A stretch of 64,000 nucleotides of DNA, from contig NZ_CP042808.1 in NCBI RefSeq assembly GCF_004014775.2, positions 1,420,001-1,484,000 on the forward strand, read 5' to 3'. Positions within the stretch are counted from its first letter, which is position 1; each line of letters starts with the position of its first letter. Position numbers and translations under genes: made by a program. The notes below the pieces were generated by a model. The model ran no database searches. It worked only from the letters and a program-made list of their open reading frames with translations, and was not told the DNA's origin. Below, in pieces: positions 53,180 through 62,824 of this stretch. This DNA comes from Acetobacter oryzoeni (lineage in GTDB: Bacteria; Pseudomonadota; Alphaproteobacteria; Acetobacterales; Acetobacteraceae).

Positions 53180-53253
53180 TGGCTGGGGGACCTGGATTCG
53201 AACCAGGGCTGACCGGGTCAGAGCCGGTAGTTCTACCGCTAAACTATCCCCCA
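53180..53253 (-). tRNA. tRNA-Gln (CUG anticodon)
   Basis: A full cloverleaf on the minus strand: acceptor TGGGGGA/TCCCCCA, D-arm GTT..AAC, anticodon stem ACCGG/CCGGT with loop CTCTGAC (anticodon CTG), and T-arm CCTGG-TTCGAAT-CCAGG. G73 and an encoded CCA complete it. The acceptor UGGGG and G73 fit glutamine identity. Confidence 0.95.
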
Positions 53254-53324
53254 GCAAACTGGGCCTTACAGAAGATCTTACAGAGCGTTTCCGTTCGGTG
53301 AGGCTCATCTAGCATTCTACTTTG

Positions 53325-53343
53325 GGGGGCGCAACCCCCTTTT
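53325..53343. terminator. G/C hairpin between tRNA-Gln and ppx
   Basis: GGGGG-CGCAA-CCCCC (53325-53339) followed by TTTT on the plus strand. It lies upstream of both divergent transcripts, so its role is unclear. It may be a terminator left of ppx or part of the tRNA precursor. Confidence 0.35.
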
Positions 53344-53446
53344 CCAAAAGAATTTTCATTTTGTCACATATTTGTCTTGCTCCCTGCGCGTGAGAGCCCA
53401 AAATAAGAGACAATATGGTTTAACCTCTTGTTTAAGGACCGGACAG

Positions 53447-54571
53447 ATGGATCGTCCCCCTTCCTGGACCGGCCGGTCTGGTAGATTTGTGTCGTCCTCT
53501 CCGCCCCTTGGTGGAGAGGAAGATCTTTTTGCCGCGCTTGATCTGGGAACAAATAACTGCCGCTTAATGGTTGCAACCCAAACAGCGGGTGGGTTTAGGG
53601 TTGTAGATAGTTATAGCCGTATGGTGCGGCTTGGAGAAGGCCTGCATCATAGCGGAAAACTGCATGAAGCAGCCATGGATCGCACCTTGGAGGCGCTACA
53701 AACATGCGCAGAACGTTTAAGCAGATGGCCCGTGCGGGAAATTCGCGCCGTGGCAACAGAAGCTTGCCGTCGCGCAGAAAATGGGCAGGCCTTTCTGCAG
53801 CACGTCCATCAGCAGACGGGATTTGATATCAAAATCATTTCCGGGCGAGAAGAAGCCTGCCTTGCCGTCGAAAGCTGCGCAAATCTTTTGCACAACCCAC
53901 GTTTTGGCCCCCCGCGCAATCGTGCTTTATTGTTTGATATTGGTGGCGGCTCAACTGAAATTGCATGGGTACGCACAGATTCAACACGTCAGACAGAAGA
54001 GCTGATTGGCTATCTCAGCTTACCGGTCGGTGTCATCACACTTTCCGAGCAGTTTGGTCATGCATACAGCACGGATGACCGGGCTTACAGAAAAATGGTT
54101 GAACATACGCGCCATCATCTACGTGAGTTTGAAAACGTCTATCGGATCAGGCCGGAAATCAGACGCAAACAAACACGCCTGATCGGCACCAGCGGTACAG
54201 TCACAACACTGGCAAGCCTCATCTTAAATCTGCCGCGCTATGCGCGTGCCGCCGTAGATGGCTCCTTACTGCCTGCATCCAGTGCCAGATTGGCTGTACG
54301 CACTTTGCAAAAAATGGGAGCAGATGGCATAGCCCGACACCCTTGTATCGGCCCCGATCGCGCACCTTTTGTGTTACCCGGCTGCGCCATTTTTGAGGCC
54401 ATTCATGATGTCTGGCCTGTAGAAGACATTATTGTTGCAGACAGAGGGCTGCGCGATGGCATGGTTTTGCGTATGATCCGAGGCAAATCGGGCATGGCTT
54501 CTCGTCGCAATCGTGCGTCTTTGTCCATCCCCCCTCACCTTCGCCACTCTATGCAGGCAACAGGCTTATGA
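53447..54571 (+). CDS. Ppx/GppA family exopolyphosphatase
   Basis: A 374-residue member of the exopolyphosphatase/pppGpp phosphatase family. The ASKHA-fold motifs are FAALDLGTNNCRLMVATQTA (about 25-45), RAVATEACRRAENG, LFDIGGGSTEIAWV (about 163-176) and LIGTSGTVTTLASL. It is shorter than full-length Ppx and lacks the C-terminal HD-like domain, as is common in Alphaproteobacteria. The ATG at 53447 has AGGA nine bases upstream. Its last four bases overlap the rlmE start. Confidence 0.88.
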   Translation: MDRPPSWTGRSGRFVSSSPPLGGEEDLFAALDLGTNNCRLMVATQTAGGFRVVDSYSRMVRLGEGLHHSGKLHEAAMDRTLEALQTCAERLSRWPVREIRAVATEACRRAENGQAFLQHVHQQTGFDIKIISGREEACLAVESCANLLHNPRFGPPRNRALLFDIGGGSTEIAWVRTDSTRQTEELIGYLSLPVGVITLSEQFGHAYSTDDRAYRKMVEHTRHHLREFENVYRIRPEIRRKQTRLIGTSGTVTTLASLILNLPRYARAAVDGSLLPASSARLAVRTLQKMGADGIARHPCIGPDRAPFVLPGCAIFEAIHDVWPVEDIIVADRGLRDGMVLRMIRGKSGMASRRNRASLSIPPHLRHSMQATGL

Positions 54572-55359
54572 CTGAAAACAAAAACCGTTCCACCGGCAAC
54601 TCCACGTTGCGCGTACCTGGCCGTGCCCGCAAGAGCAGCGCAACACCCGGCAGCCGCTTGGTACAAAACGATTCCGATGCTCCGCAAAAAATGCGGGCAC
54701 AGTCGGTCTCATTACGCACGGCACGAGGGCGCACGACTGCCCAGCAACGCTGGCTCTCTCGGCAATTGAATGATCCTTACGTGCAGGCCGCACACAAACA
54801 AGGCTGGCGTTCACGCGCGGCGTTCAAGCTGATTGAACTTGATGATCGTTTCCATCTCATCCGCCCTGGCATGCGTGTTGTAGACCTGGGAGCTGCCCCT
54901 GGTGGGTGGACACAGGTTCTGGTCAAACGCGGCGCTTCACAAGTGGTCGGGGTAGATCTTCTGCCCGTAGAACCTGTAGCTGGTGCAGAAATTATTGAAG
55001 GCGATTTTACGGACCCAGAAATGGACGCACGCCTTATTTCCATGTTGGGCGGCAAAGCTGATCTGGTTGTGTCTGACATGGCCCCCAACACAACAGGCCA
55101 TGCCCCCACAGACCACGTGCGGATTATTGGGTTAGCCGAAGAAGCCTTGCATTTTGCCTTTGATATTTTGGCAGAAGGTGGCGGATTTGTTGCCAAGGTG
55201 TTTCAGGGCGGTTCTGAAAAAGCCATGCTCAACATCATGAAGCAAGCGTTTACGCAGGTTCGGCACGCCAAACCGCCTGCAAGCCGTAAAGATTCCAGTG
55301 AGCTTTACGTCGTAGCAACCGGCTTTCGCCCAGACCGCATCAATACGCAGACCGCATAG
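54568..55359 (+). CDS. rlmE: 23S rRNA 2'-O-ribose methyltransferase RlmE
   Basis: A 263-residue FtsJ-type methyltransferase for U2552 of 23S rRNA. The K-D-K-E tetrad is visible: RSRAAFKLIELDDRF, VVSDMAPNTTG, FVAKVFQGGS and SSELYVVATGF. The SAM site is VVDLGAAPGGWTQVL. A basic N-terminal tail of about 60 residues precedes the catalytic domain. It is translationally coupled to the ppx-type gene (ATGA). Confidence 0.94.
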   Translation: MTENKNRSTGNSTLRVPGRARKSSATPGSRLVQNDSDAPQKMRAQSVSLRTARGRTTAQQRWLSRQLNDPYVQAAHKQGWRSRAAFKLIELDDRFHLIRPGMRVVDLGAAPGGWTQVLVKRGASQVVGVDLLPVEPVAGAEIIEGDFTDPEMDARLISMLGGKADLVVSDMAPNTTGHAPTDHVRIIGLAEEALHFAFDILAEGGGFVAKVFQGGSEKAMLNIMKQAFTQVRHAKPPASRKDSSELYVVATGFRPDRINTQTA

Positions 55360-55382
55360 TTTATACGGTCTGCGGCTTCACT

Positions 55383-56276
55383 TTACCCCCACAGCCAAGC
55401 TGCCCCTCTTACGCCTGAGCTATCGCCATGCTTGTTTTTCAACAATTTGGTCTTGCACTCAGGCGTAATCACATATCGCTTCATAACATTCGGCACGCGT
55501 TCATAAAGGCAATTCAGGTTTGATACCCCGCCACCCAGAACAATGGCATCCGGATCAAGAATATTCACAATAAGAGCGCAAGCGCGACCCAATCTATCTA
55601 CATACAAATCCAAAGCACGCTGAGCCGCTTGGTCACCAGATGCCGCAGCGTCTTCAATACCCTGCACACTGCGGTTTCCTGCACCCTTCCATGCCTCAGC
55701 CAAGGCAGGACCGCACAAAAACCGCTCCAGACAACCAGAATTGCCACAAAAACATTTTGGCATAGGAAATTCATCTTCCCGCACCCATGGCAAGGGGGTG
55801 TGGCCCCACTCTCCGGCAATGTCATGCAACCCTTTCAAGGGTTTGCCATCAACAATAATGCCGCCGCCCATGCCTGAACCAAGAATCACACCAAACACCA
55901 CATGGCACCCAGCCGCAGCTCCATCGGTTGCTTCCGACAAAGCAAAACAGTTGGCATCATTCTCAACACGAACGGGAAAACCCAAAACATCCTGCAAGTC
56001 ATCAGCAAAAGGCTGACCGTTCAGCCAGGTCGCGTTCGCATTTTTTACAAGGCGGGTATGCGCATCCACAGCACCGGGAATACCCACCCCAACAGTGGCA
56101 TATGGGTTTGTGCGGGCATGCGCATCATCAACCAGTTTTTTCACTTCACTCAGCAGCCCCTGATAAGTACCTGGGTTGCTAACGCGATGCCGCAAAACCA
56201 CCTGCCCTTCGGCATCAAGAGCGACGATTTCGATCTTGGTGCCCCCAATATCGATTCCCAGACGGTAGTCCGACAT
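55383..56276 (-). CDS. mak: Fructokinase, ROK family (Mak-like)
   Basis: A 297-residue ROK sugar kinase very similar to E. coli manno(fructo)kinase Mak. Shared segments include GIDIGGTKIEIVALD, KNANATWLNGQPFADDL, VENDANCFALSEATDGAAAG and AGEWGHTPLPWVREDEFP. The zinc motif CFCGNSGCLERF and NILDPDAIVLGGGVSN follow, and KHGDSSGVRGAAWLWG ends the protein. It phosphorylates fructose, feeding the pentose phosphate route. Convergent with rlmE, 23 bp apart. Confidence 0.9.
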   Translation of the reverse strand: MSDYRLGIDIGGTKIEIVALDAEGQVVLRHRVSNPGTYQGLLSEVKKLVDDAHARTNPYATVGVGIPGAVDAHTRLVKNANATWLNGQPFADDLQDVLGFPVRVENDANCFALSEATDGAAAGCHVVFGVILGSGMGGGIIVDGKPLKGLHDIAGEWGHTPLPWVREDEFPMPKCFCGNSGCLERFLCGPALAEAWKGAGNRSVQGIEDAAASGDQAAQRALDLYVDRLGRACALIVNILDPDAIVLGGGVSNLNCLYERVPNVMKRYVITPECKTKLLKNKHGDSSGVRGAAWLWG

Positions 56277-56392
56277 ACTTTATAACCTGCTGTTTTTATT
56301 AAACTTTTAACAGAATGTTTCCTACTACAAAAGAAAGTGGCACACTTTGCAAACACTGCGCCACCAACCTTCTACGGCAGGAATCAGCCAAG

Positions 56393-56644
56393 ATGAATGA
56401 AACTGTTCTTGACGCACGCGGGCTGAATTGTCCACTTCCTGTGCTCAAGGCCAATCGCGTTCTCCGCACCATGCAACCAGGGGAACGGCTTCGAATATTA
56501 GCAACGGACCGCGCTTCCATAACCGACTTTCAGGTATTCTGCCGTGAAACCGGTCATGCTCTTATCGCCTTTACAGATGAAAACAGTGTGTTCTGTTTTA
56601 CCGTAAAATGTCGCGCCAGCGCGCCCGCAAACAAGCCAAACTAA
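56393..56644 (+). CDS. TusA-family sulfurtransferase-like protein
   Basis: An 83-residue protein of the TusA/SirA family. It has the characteristic LDARGLNCPLPVLKANRVLR, with the active Cys at residue 13 followed by Pro, and ERLRILATDRASITDFQVFC. TusA-like proteins relay sulfur to tRNA, molybdenum cofactor or respiratory enzymes. The ATG at 56393 gives the family N terminus; the frame is open further up. Basic residues at the end are unusual but short. It probably leads the xseB-ispA-dxs-tlyA run. Confidence 0.88.
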   Translation: MNETVLDARGLNCPLPVLKANRVLRTMQPGERLRILATDRASITDFQVFCRETGHALIAFTDENSVFCFTVKCRASAPANKPN

Positions 56645-56739
56645 AAAAATCCTGCCTGCCACACACCACCCAAGACTTGGCAGACCCCTGCATATCGGGC
56701 TATTGCCTGCCCCTCATGACGGATAGGAACCCCCGCGCC

Positions 56740-56970
56740 ATGTCGGACAACATCAAATCACTGTCTTTCGAAGATGCGCTTTCCGAGCTGGAAAAAATTG
56801 TGCGTGGCTTGGAAGGTGGGCAGCTAAAGTTGGAAGATGCAATAACGGCCTACGAACGCGGGGCCGCCCTACGGCAACATTGTGAGGCCAAGCTTAGCGA
56901 GGCTGAGGCCCGCGTGCAGGCGATCGTGCAGCGGTCTGATGGAACGCTGAACATGAAACCTATGGACTGA
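56740..56970 (+). CDS. xseB: Exodeoxyribonuclease VII small subunit
   Basis: A 76-residue XseB. The whole protein is the family domain: LSFEDALSELEKIVRGLEGG, LKLEDAITAYERGAAL, and the C-terminal helix. The ATG at 56740 gives the usual length. An upstream ATG at 56716 would add eight residues and lacks a ribosome-binding site. It is one base ahead of ispA, an arrangement common in Proteobacteria. Confidence 0.93.
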   Translation: MSDNIKSLSFEDALSELEKIVRGLEGGQLKLEDAITAYERGAALRQHCEAKLSEAEARVQAIVQRSDGTLNMKPMD

Positions 56971-56971
56971 G

Positions 56972-57910
56972 ATGTCGATGACAAACCCGACACCCCCCTC
57001 TATCAATCGTGCATCAGATAATGGCGCCCTGCTCAAGCAGGATATGGGTGCGCGCGCCCGCGTTATTGAACACACGATTGATACCTTGCTTCCCCTCACA
57101 ACCGGAGGCGATGCGCGGCTAATTGAAGCCATGCGCTACGCAACACTTGGTGGGGGTAAGCGGTTACGTGGTTATCTTGCCATTGTAACGGCAAGCCTTT
57201 TTGGCGTTCCAGAAAGTCAGTCCGCACGCGTTGCTGCGTCTGTTGAAATGCTGCACGCTTACTCACTGGTGCATGATGATCTTCCAGCCATGGACGATGA
57301 TGACATGCGCCGTGGTCAGCCTTCCACGCACCGCAAATTTGATGAGGCCACAGCCATTCTGGCCGGAGATGCCCTTCAAACCAAAGCATTCGAAATTCTA
57401 GCCGCCAGCCAGACCCATACGGATGCAAACGTGCGTATTGATCTGATTTCCGCCTTTGCCGAAGCTTCTGGCGCTGCTGGCATGGTTGGTGGCCAGATGA
57501 TTGACATGGAAGGCGAAGGCCGCGCACTTCCGCTTGAAGAAGTCCGCCATCTTCACGCATTGAAAACCGGCTGCCTGATCCGTTATTCCGCAGAATCTGG
57601 TGCCATTCTGGGTCAGGCATCCCCTGATCTACGCCGCCGTCTGCGCTCCTATGGTGCAAATATTGGCGCAGCCTTCCAGATTGCAGATGATGTGCTGGAC
57701 GCAACAGCCACGGCCGAAGAACTTGGCAAGACTGCCGGTAAGGATGAAGCCTCAGGCAAGTCCACCTTCGTGGCCCTGCTGGGTATTGAAGGTGCCAAAG
57801 CAGAAGCTCTGCGCGTAACAGAAGAAGCCATTGCCGATCTGGGACCCTTTGGCGCACAGGCAGATCGTCTGCGTGATCTGGCCTATTATGTGATCGAACG
57901 GAAAAACTGA
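56972..57910 (+). CDS. ispA: Farnesyl diphosphate synthase
   Basis: A 312-residue polyprenyl synthase making farnesyl diphosphate for hopanoids, quinones and undecaprenyl carriers. The first Asp-rich motif is [20 protein letters not shown] (about 103-122) and the second is [29 protein letters not shown] and the KTGCLI helix are further family markers. Tight spacing to xseB (1 bp) and dxs (4 bp) shows one operon. Confidence 0.94.
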   Translation: MSMTNPTPPSINRASDNGALLKQDMGARARVIEHTIDTLLPLTTGGDARLIEAMRYATLGGGKRLRGYLAIVTASLFGVPESQSARVAASVEMLHAYSLVHDDLPAMDDDDMRRGQPSTHRKFDEATAILAGDALQTKAFEILAASQTHTDANVRIDLISAFAEASGAAGMVGGQMIDMEGEGRALPLEEVRHLHALKTGCLIRYSAESGAILGQASPDLRRRLRSYGANIGAAFQIADDVLDATATAEELGKTAGKDEASGKSTFVALLGIEGAKAEALRVTEEAIADLGPFGAQADRLRDLAYYVIERKN

Positions 57911-57914
57911 ACTC

Positions 57915-59903
57915 ATGACCAATCAGCCCCACACTTCACCGATTCCGACGTTAGGGCGTTTTCCTGCGCTGGACCGGGTTGAGTATCCGGCGGACCTGCG
58001 CAATCTCTCGGTTGAGCAGCTCAAGCAGGTTGCGGATGAACTGCGGGCCGAGACGGTGGACGCGGTTTCCACCACAGGGGGGCACCTTGGGGCTTCCTTG
58101 GGTGTTGTGGAGCTGACGGTTGCCCTGCATGCGGTGTTTGATACCCCAGATGACAAGGTGATCTGGGATGTGGGCCACCAGGCCTACCCCCACAAGATTC
58201 TGACCGGCCGGCGTGACCGCATTCGCACCCTGCGCCAACCGGGCGGCCTGTCCGGCTTTACCCGCCGCGCAGAAAGCCAATACGATCCGTTTGGCGCGGC
58301 CCATTCCTCCACCTCTATCTCCGCCGGACTCGGCATGGCCGTGGCCCACCACCTGCGGGCGGAGGAAGACCCCAGCTACCGCGAACGCAATGTGATTGCC
58401 GTGATTGGCGATGGCTCCATTTCCGCCGGCATGGCGTATGAGGCCATGAACAACGCCGCCGTGGCCGGCCCCGGTGCGGAACGGCTGATTGTCATCCTGA
58501 ACGACAACGAGATGTCCATTGCCCCGCCTGTGGGGGCCATGTCGAACTACCTGTCGCGCCTGATGTCTTCCCGCAAGTTCATGGGGCTGCGCGAACTGGC
58601 CGGCAAGTTTGTGAAAAAACTGCCCGCCCCTGTAGAACGCACGGCCCGCAAGGCCGATGAATATGCCCGCGGCATGATTACCGGCGGCACGCTGTTTGAA
58701 GAGCTGGGCTTTTACTACGTTGGCCCCGTGGATGGGCATGATCTGCCGCAGCTGGTCTCTATCCTGCGCAACCTGCGCGATACGGATAACGGCCCCATCA
58801 TGCTGCATGTCATCACGGAAAAAGGCCACGGCTATCAGCCAGCCGAAAAAGCCGGAGACAAGTATCACGCCGTTGCCAAGTTCAACGTGGTCACCGGTGA
58901 GCAGAAAAAAGGCCCCGCAGGCCCGCCAAGCTACACCTCCGTGTTCTCCCGCGAGCTCACACGCCGTGCGGCCACCGATAACAAGATTGCCGCCATTACC
59001 GCCGCCATGCCTTCTGGCACGGGGCTGGATGCCTTTGCCAAGGCCTACCCGGACCGGTTTTTTGATGTGGGCATTGCCGAGCAGCATGCCGTAACCTTTG
59101 CAGCCGGCATGGCCACTGAAGGGCTGCGCCCGTTCTGCGCCATCTATTCCACCTTCCTCCAGCGCGCCTATGACCAGGTGATGCACGATGTGGTGCTGCA
59201 AAAGCTGCCCGTGCGTTTTGCCATTGACCGCGCCGGACTGGTGGGCGCCGATGGCGCCACCCATGCAGGTTCCTTCGACATTGCCTATCTGGGCTGCCTG
59301 CCGGGCATGACCATCATGGCCCCATCGGATGAGCTGGAACTGCTGCACATGACGGCCACCGCCGCCCTGTTTGATGAAGGCCCGATTGCCCTGCGCTACC
59401 CGCGTGGCAGTGGCCTTGGGCTGGACCTGCCCGCAGAAGGCACACCGCTGGAAATTGGCAAAGGCCGCATCATCCGTGAAATGGGTGGGCAGTCCGGGCC
59501 GGAAAAAGGTGGCGTGGCCATTCTCTCGCTTGGCCCGCGTCTGGCCGAGTGCCTGAAAGCCGCAGACATGCTGGCCGCCCGTGGCCTGCCGCCCACCGTG
59601 GCGGATGCCCGCTTTGCCAAGCCGTTTGATACGGAACTGGTGGAAAATCTGGCCCGCAACCATGCCGTGCTGATTACCATTGAGGAAGGTTCGGAAGGTG
59701 GCTTTGGCTCCCTTGTCGGGCACCATCTGGCCCGCACCGGCCTGCTCGATAACGTGCGTTTCCGCCCCCTCACCCTGCCAGACCGCTTCATCGACCATAA
59801 CACCCAGGCCGCCCAATACGCCGAGGCCGGCCTCTCCGCACCACACATCGTCGGAACCGCTCTAAGCGCGTTGGGCATTGATTTTACGGAACAGATGGCC
59901 TGA
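57915..59903 (+). CDS. dxs: 1-deoxy-D-xylulose-5-phosphate synthase
   Basis: A 662-residue Dxs, first enzyme of the non-mevalonate isoprenoid pathway. Key segments are the [20 protein letters not shown] start, [17 protein letters not shown], the TPP site [20 protein letters not shown] with [14 protein letters not shown], and [17 protein letters not shown]. The base composition is richer in GC than its neighbours (hand-counted lines of 57-68 percent against 55-57 in ispA). It uses GCC, CTG and GGC codons heavily, so long open frames appear on the antisense strand. Confidence 0.95.
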   Translation: MTNQPHTSPIPTLGRFPALDRVEYPADLRNLSVEQLKQVADELRAETVDAVSTTGGHLGASLGVVELTVALHAVFDTPDDKVIWDVGHQAYPHKILTGRRDRIRTLRQPGGLSGFTRRAESQYDPFGAAHSSTSISAGLGMAVAHHLRAEEDPSYRERNVIAVIGDGSISAGMAYEAMNNAAVAGPGAERLIVILNDNEMSIAPPVGAMSNYLSRLMSSRKFMGLRELAGKFVKKLPAPVERTARKADEYARGMITGGTLFEELGFYYVGPVDGHDLPQLVSILRNLRDTDNGPIMLHVITEKGHGYQPAEKAGDKYHAVAKFNVVTGEQKKGPAGPPSYTSVFSRELTRRAATDNKIAAITAAMPSGTGLDAFAKAYPDRFFDVGIAEQHAVTFAAGMATEGLRPFCAIYSTFLQRAYDQVMHDVVLQKLPVRFAIDRAGLVGADGATHAGSFDIAYLGCLPGMTIMAPSDELELLHMTATAALFDEGPIALRYPRGSGLGLDLPAEGTPLEIGKGRIIREMGGQSGPEKGGVAILSLGPRLAECLKAADMLAARGLPPTVADARFAKPFDTELVENLARNHAVLITIEEGSEGGFGSLVGHHLARTGLLDNVRFRPLTLPDRFIDHNTQAAQYAEAGLSAPHIVGTALSALGIDFTEQMA

Positions 59904-59909
59904 CTTGAT

Positions 59910-60647
59910 ATGGCACGACGTCGTGTTGACCAGCTTCTTGTAGACAGGGGGCTGGTTGAAAGCCGCACAAAAGCACAAGCTCTTATTATGGCTGGGCTTG
60001 TGTTTTCTGGTGAAAAACGTGTTGCCAAAGCCGGAGATCAGGTGCCTGAAGATGCACCGCTGCAAGTGCGTGGGCAGGAGCACCCTTGGGTATCCCGCGG
60101 CGGCTGCAAGCTGGCTCATGCCATTGAACACTTTGGCCTTTCCCCAGAAGGACGGGTCTGCTTGGATGTTGGCGCTTCAACCGGTGGGTTTACAGATGTG
60201 CTCCTTACCCATGGAGCCAAGCATGTTTACGCCGTTGATGTCGGGCACGGGCAATTGGCATGGAAACTGCGGTCTGACCCACGCGTAACTGTGCTAGAAA
60301 AGTGCAACGCCCGATATCTGGATAACACAACCATACCAGAAGTCCCTTCTGTGGTTGTATGTGATGCCAGCTTTATCGGCCTACGCACGGTGCTTCCTGC
60401 TGCGCTGGCTCTTACCTCAGAAAATGCTTGGGCTGTCGCGTTGATCAAACCCCAATTTGAAGCTGGGCGCGATCAGATCGGAGCCAAAGGCGTTGTGCGG
60501 GATCCTGCAGTGCATGACGCTGTTTGCGAAACCATTTTTTCTTGGTGGAGCGCCCTCCCGGGCTGGAAAGTTCTGGGTATTGAACCTAGCCCTATTACTG
60601 GGCCAGAAGGGAATAGAGAGTTCCTTATTGCAGCTCAACGCACCTAA
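59910..60647 (+). CDS. tlyA: TlyA family rRNA 2'-O-methyltransferase
   Basis: A 245-residue TlyA/hemolysin-A family protein. An S4 RNA-binding domain lies at the N terminus (RRVDQLLVDRGLVESRTKAQ), and an FtsJ-like methyltransferase follows: HPWVSRGGCKLAHAI, VCLDVGASTGGFTDVLLTHG and VVVCDASFIGLRTVLPA. In other bacteria TlyA methylates rRNA cytidines. It starts six bases after dxs; the same order is found in many Alphaproteobacteria. Confidence 0.9.
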   Translation: MARRRVDQLLVDRGLVESRTKAQALIMAGLVFSGEKRVAKAGDQVPEDAPLQVRGQEHPWVSRGGCKLAHAIEHFGLSPEGRVCLDVGASTGGFTDVLLTHGAKHVYAVDVGHGQLAWKLRSDPRVTVLEKCNARYLDNTTIPEVPSVVVCDASFIGLRTVLPAALALTSENAWAVALIKPQFEAGRDQIGAKGVVRDPAVHDAVCETIFSWWSALPGWKVLGIEPSPITGPEGNREFLIAAQRT

Positions 60648-60784
60648 CCAGCACGGCCAATTGTAACACTAAATTAAATTTTCAGGTTTCCCTGCCTTTT
60701 TTGCATGGCAGCACATCAATTTTTTTGCCACATTTCTTTGTGATCATTCCATCAGTTATCACTAAGAATAAGGGCAAGCATCTC

Positions 60785-61366
60785 ATGCGCAAAATTGCAG
60801 GTCTGTTTGGCGTCGCCTGCCTTGCATTTACCAGCAGCCAGGCACTGGCAGCTCCAGTTTTTCATTCTGCATCCCACACTTCTGATTCTGTTCAAAATAT
60901 GCAGGCAACGGAAGTTGGGAATACGCTATTACGTGGATATGAACAGGACGGCTTGATCCTGCATGATGATGTCCGCGCAGGCACGCTTTCAATTCAGGCC
61001 GATCCAGCAACACTCCAAGCGCATGATTCCAATACGAACAATCGCTATCGGCTGGCCATGAAAGATGTTCTTTCTGCCGCGGCAACATACGCGTATCTAT
61101 ATTTTGGTCAGAACCCTGATGCGCGAGAAGTTACTGTATCTGCCAATATTCAGACGGATGGCTTCACTCCTGCTAGCGCCAACTCCGCAGATACAGCAGA
61201 ACCTGCCATGACTTTAGAAATTGCACGGCCAGCCTTCCCTATCTCTGCTGATACCAAGCCTGATTCATATTCCGCACAAACTATTGGCATGATTCTGGAT
61301 GGTATGGATGCTTCCAAAATCACCATTGCTCCTTGGCTGCGCTCGGCCCTTAAAGAGAGCAATTAA
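60785..61366 (+). CDS. Exported protein, unknown
   Basis: A 193-residue protein with a clear signal peptide (MRKIAGLFGVACLAFTSSQA, then LAAP). The mature part has no domain that I recognise; it contains about 30 Ala and no Cys. An AAGGG ribosome-binding site supports the ATG at 60785. A strong terminator follows, so it is probably transcribed alone. The role is unknown. Confidence 0.65.
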   Translation: MRKIAGLFGVACLAFTSSQALAAPVFHSASHTSDSVQNMQATEVGNTLLRGYEQDGLILHDDVRAGTLSIQADPATLQAHDSNTNNRYRLAMKDVLSAAATYAYLYFGQNPDAREVTVSANIQTDGFTPASANSADTAEPAMTLEIARPAFPISADTKPDSYSAQTIGMILDGMDASKITIAPWLRSALKESN

Positions 61367-61410
61367 TGCGCAAGAGTTTCTGCCCATAACGTATACTGGT
61401 GCGCATATAT

Positions 61411-61443
61411 AAAAGAGGCTGGTATCTATCAGCCTCTTTTTTT
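61411..61443 (+). terminator. Rho-independent terminator
   Basis: An 11-bp stem AAAAGAGGCTG/CAGCCTCTTTT (61411-61421/61430-61440) with an 8-base loop, continuing into TTT. It follows the exported-protein gene and precedes rlmN. Confidence 0.9.
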
Positions 61444-61487
61444 GTTATACCCGCTTTCCTTTTCCTTTATGTAGCAGCATATCCGCA

Positions 61488-62714
61488 ATGTCTTCCCGCA
61501 CTTATACTTCCACATCAGCTGACGCTAACAGTTCAGCCCTTACCGATCTGAACGCGGAAGAACGTTCACGCATTTTGGCCAAGGCTGCGCTTTTTAGCCC
61601 CCCATCCGCCACTCTATCCGATGGACGGAGAGATCTGGTTGGGCTTTCACGCGATGAACTTACGGATATTCTGACAGAAATTGGTGAAAAACCCTTCCGC
61701 ACCAAACAGCTCTGGCACTGGATTTATCATCAAGGTGTGACCGACTTTTCTCGGATGAGCACTATCGCCAAGCCGCTTCAGCAAAAATTGGCTGAACGCT
61801 TTATTATCGGGCGCCCAGAAGCCGCGACTGTGCAAACATCATCGGATGAAACACGTAAATTTCTGTTCCGTTTTCGTGATGGGCAGGAAGCTGAAACTGT
61901 TTACATTCCTGATAGGCGGGAAGATCGGGGAGCTGTCTGCATCTCATCGCAAGTTGGGTGCACACTTTCCTGCACCTTTTGCCATACAGGCACGCAAAAG
62001 CTGGTGCGTAACCTTGGGGCGGCAGAAATTGTCAGTCAGTTCATGGCTGCGCGAGATTCCTACGGAGAATGGCCCAGCCCCAAAGGCGAAACGCCTCGCC
62101 TTCTCTCCACCATCGTACTGATGGGTATGGGGGAGCCACTTTACAATTATGAAAATGTCGCCAAAGCCATGAAAATCATCATGGATGGCGAAGGCATTGG
62201 GCTTTCTCGTCGGCGCATCACACTTTCCACCTCTGGCGTTGTGCCTCTCATGGATCGGTGTGGAGATGAACTCGGGATCAATCTGGCGGTTTCCCTGCAC
62301 GCCGTTCGAAATGATCTGCGCGATGAAATTGTGCCACTCAACAGAAAGTACCCAATTGAGGAAGTGCTGGCGGCCTGCCGGCGCTACCCCGCTGCCAGCA
62401 ATGCCCGCCGCATTACGTTTGAATACATTATGCTACGCGGCATCAACGATAGTGAAGCCGATGCGCGCGAGCTTGTGCGCCTGATTTCTGGCATTCCAGC
62501 AAAAGTAAACCTTATTCCGTTCAATCCGTGGCCGGGGAGCGATTACAAGCCCTCCACGCGGGAGCAGCAAAACCGGTTTGCAGAAATTGTTATGAATGCA
62601 GGATTTGCTTCTCCTATTCGTACCCCTCGTGGACGAGATATTCTGGCTGCCTGCGGGCAATTAAAAACGGCAAGTGAACGCGCTCGCGCAAGTTCTGTAC
62701 CTGTTTCGGAATAA
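61488..62714 (+). CDS. rlmN: 23S rRNA/tRNA adenine-C2 methyltransferase RlmN
   Basis: A 408-residue radical-SAM enzyme methylating A2503 of 23S rRNA and A37 of some tRNAs. The CxxxCxxC cluster is in [20 protein letters not shown] (about 157-176). [30 protein letters not shown] and [10 protein letters not shown] are also typical. A Ser-rich N-terminal tail of about 40 residues precedes the domain. The second catalytic Cys is near the C terminus (DILAACGQL). Confidence 0.94.
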   Translation: MSSRTYTSTSADANSSALTDLNAEERSRILAKAALFSPPSATLSDGRRDLVGLSRDELTDILTEIGEKPFRTKQLWHWIYHQGVTDFSRMSTIAKPLQQKLAERFIIGRPEAATVQTSSDETRKFLFRFRDGQEAETVYIPDRREDRGAVCISSQVGCTLSCTFCHTGTQKLVRNLGAAEIVSQFMAARDSYGEWPSPKGETPRLLSTIVLMGMGEPLYNYENVAKAMKIIMDGEGIGLSRRRITLSTSGVVPLMDRCGDELGINLAVSLHAVRNDLRDEIVPLNRKYPIEEVLAACRRYPAASNARRITFEYIMLRGINDSEADARELVRLISGIPAKVNLIPFNPWPGSDYKPSTREQQNRFAEIVMNAGFASPIRTPRGRDILAACGQLKTASERARASSVPVSE

Positions 62715-62763
62715 TTTTTCCGCATAAACAGCCCTTGGTGGGCGAATGCACTCTGGTTACGCG

Positions 62764-62783
62764 CCTCCTGCAGTGATAGGAGG
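62764..62783 (+). other. Small hairpin before argG
   Basis: CCTCCT/AGGAGG (62764-62769/62778-62783) with an 8-base loop, in the 110-base gap between rlmN and argG. No T-run follows. The AGGAGG arm could act as a decoy ribosome-binding site, but no start codon fits it. Confidence 0.3.
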
Positions 62784-62824
62784 AAAGCCATAGTTACAGA
62801 TTTATATATCAGGAGATCTGCCTC

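Noticed and set aside
57951..59846. 631-codon open frame antisense to dxs
   Set aside because: It follows from the GC-rich third positions of dxs. It has no ribosome-binding site or recognisable domain, and dxs is intact.
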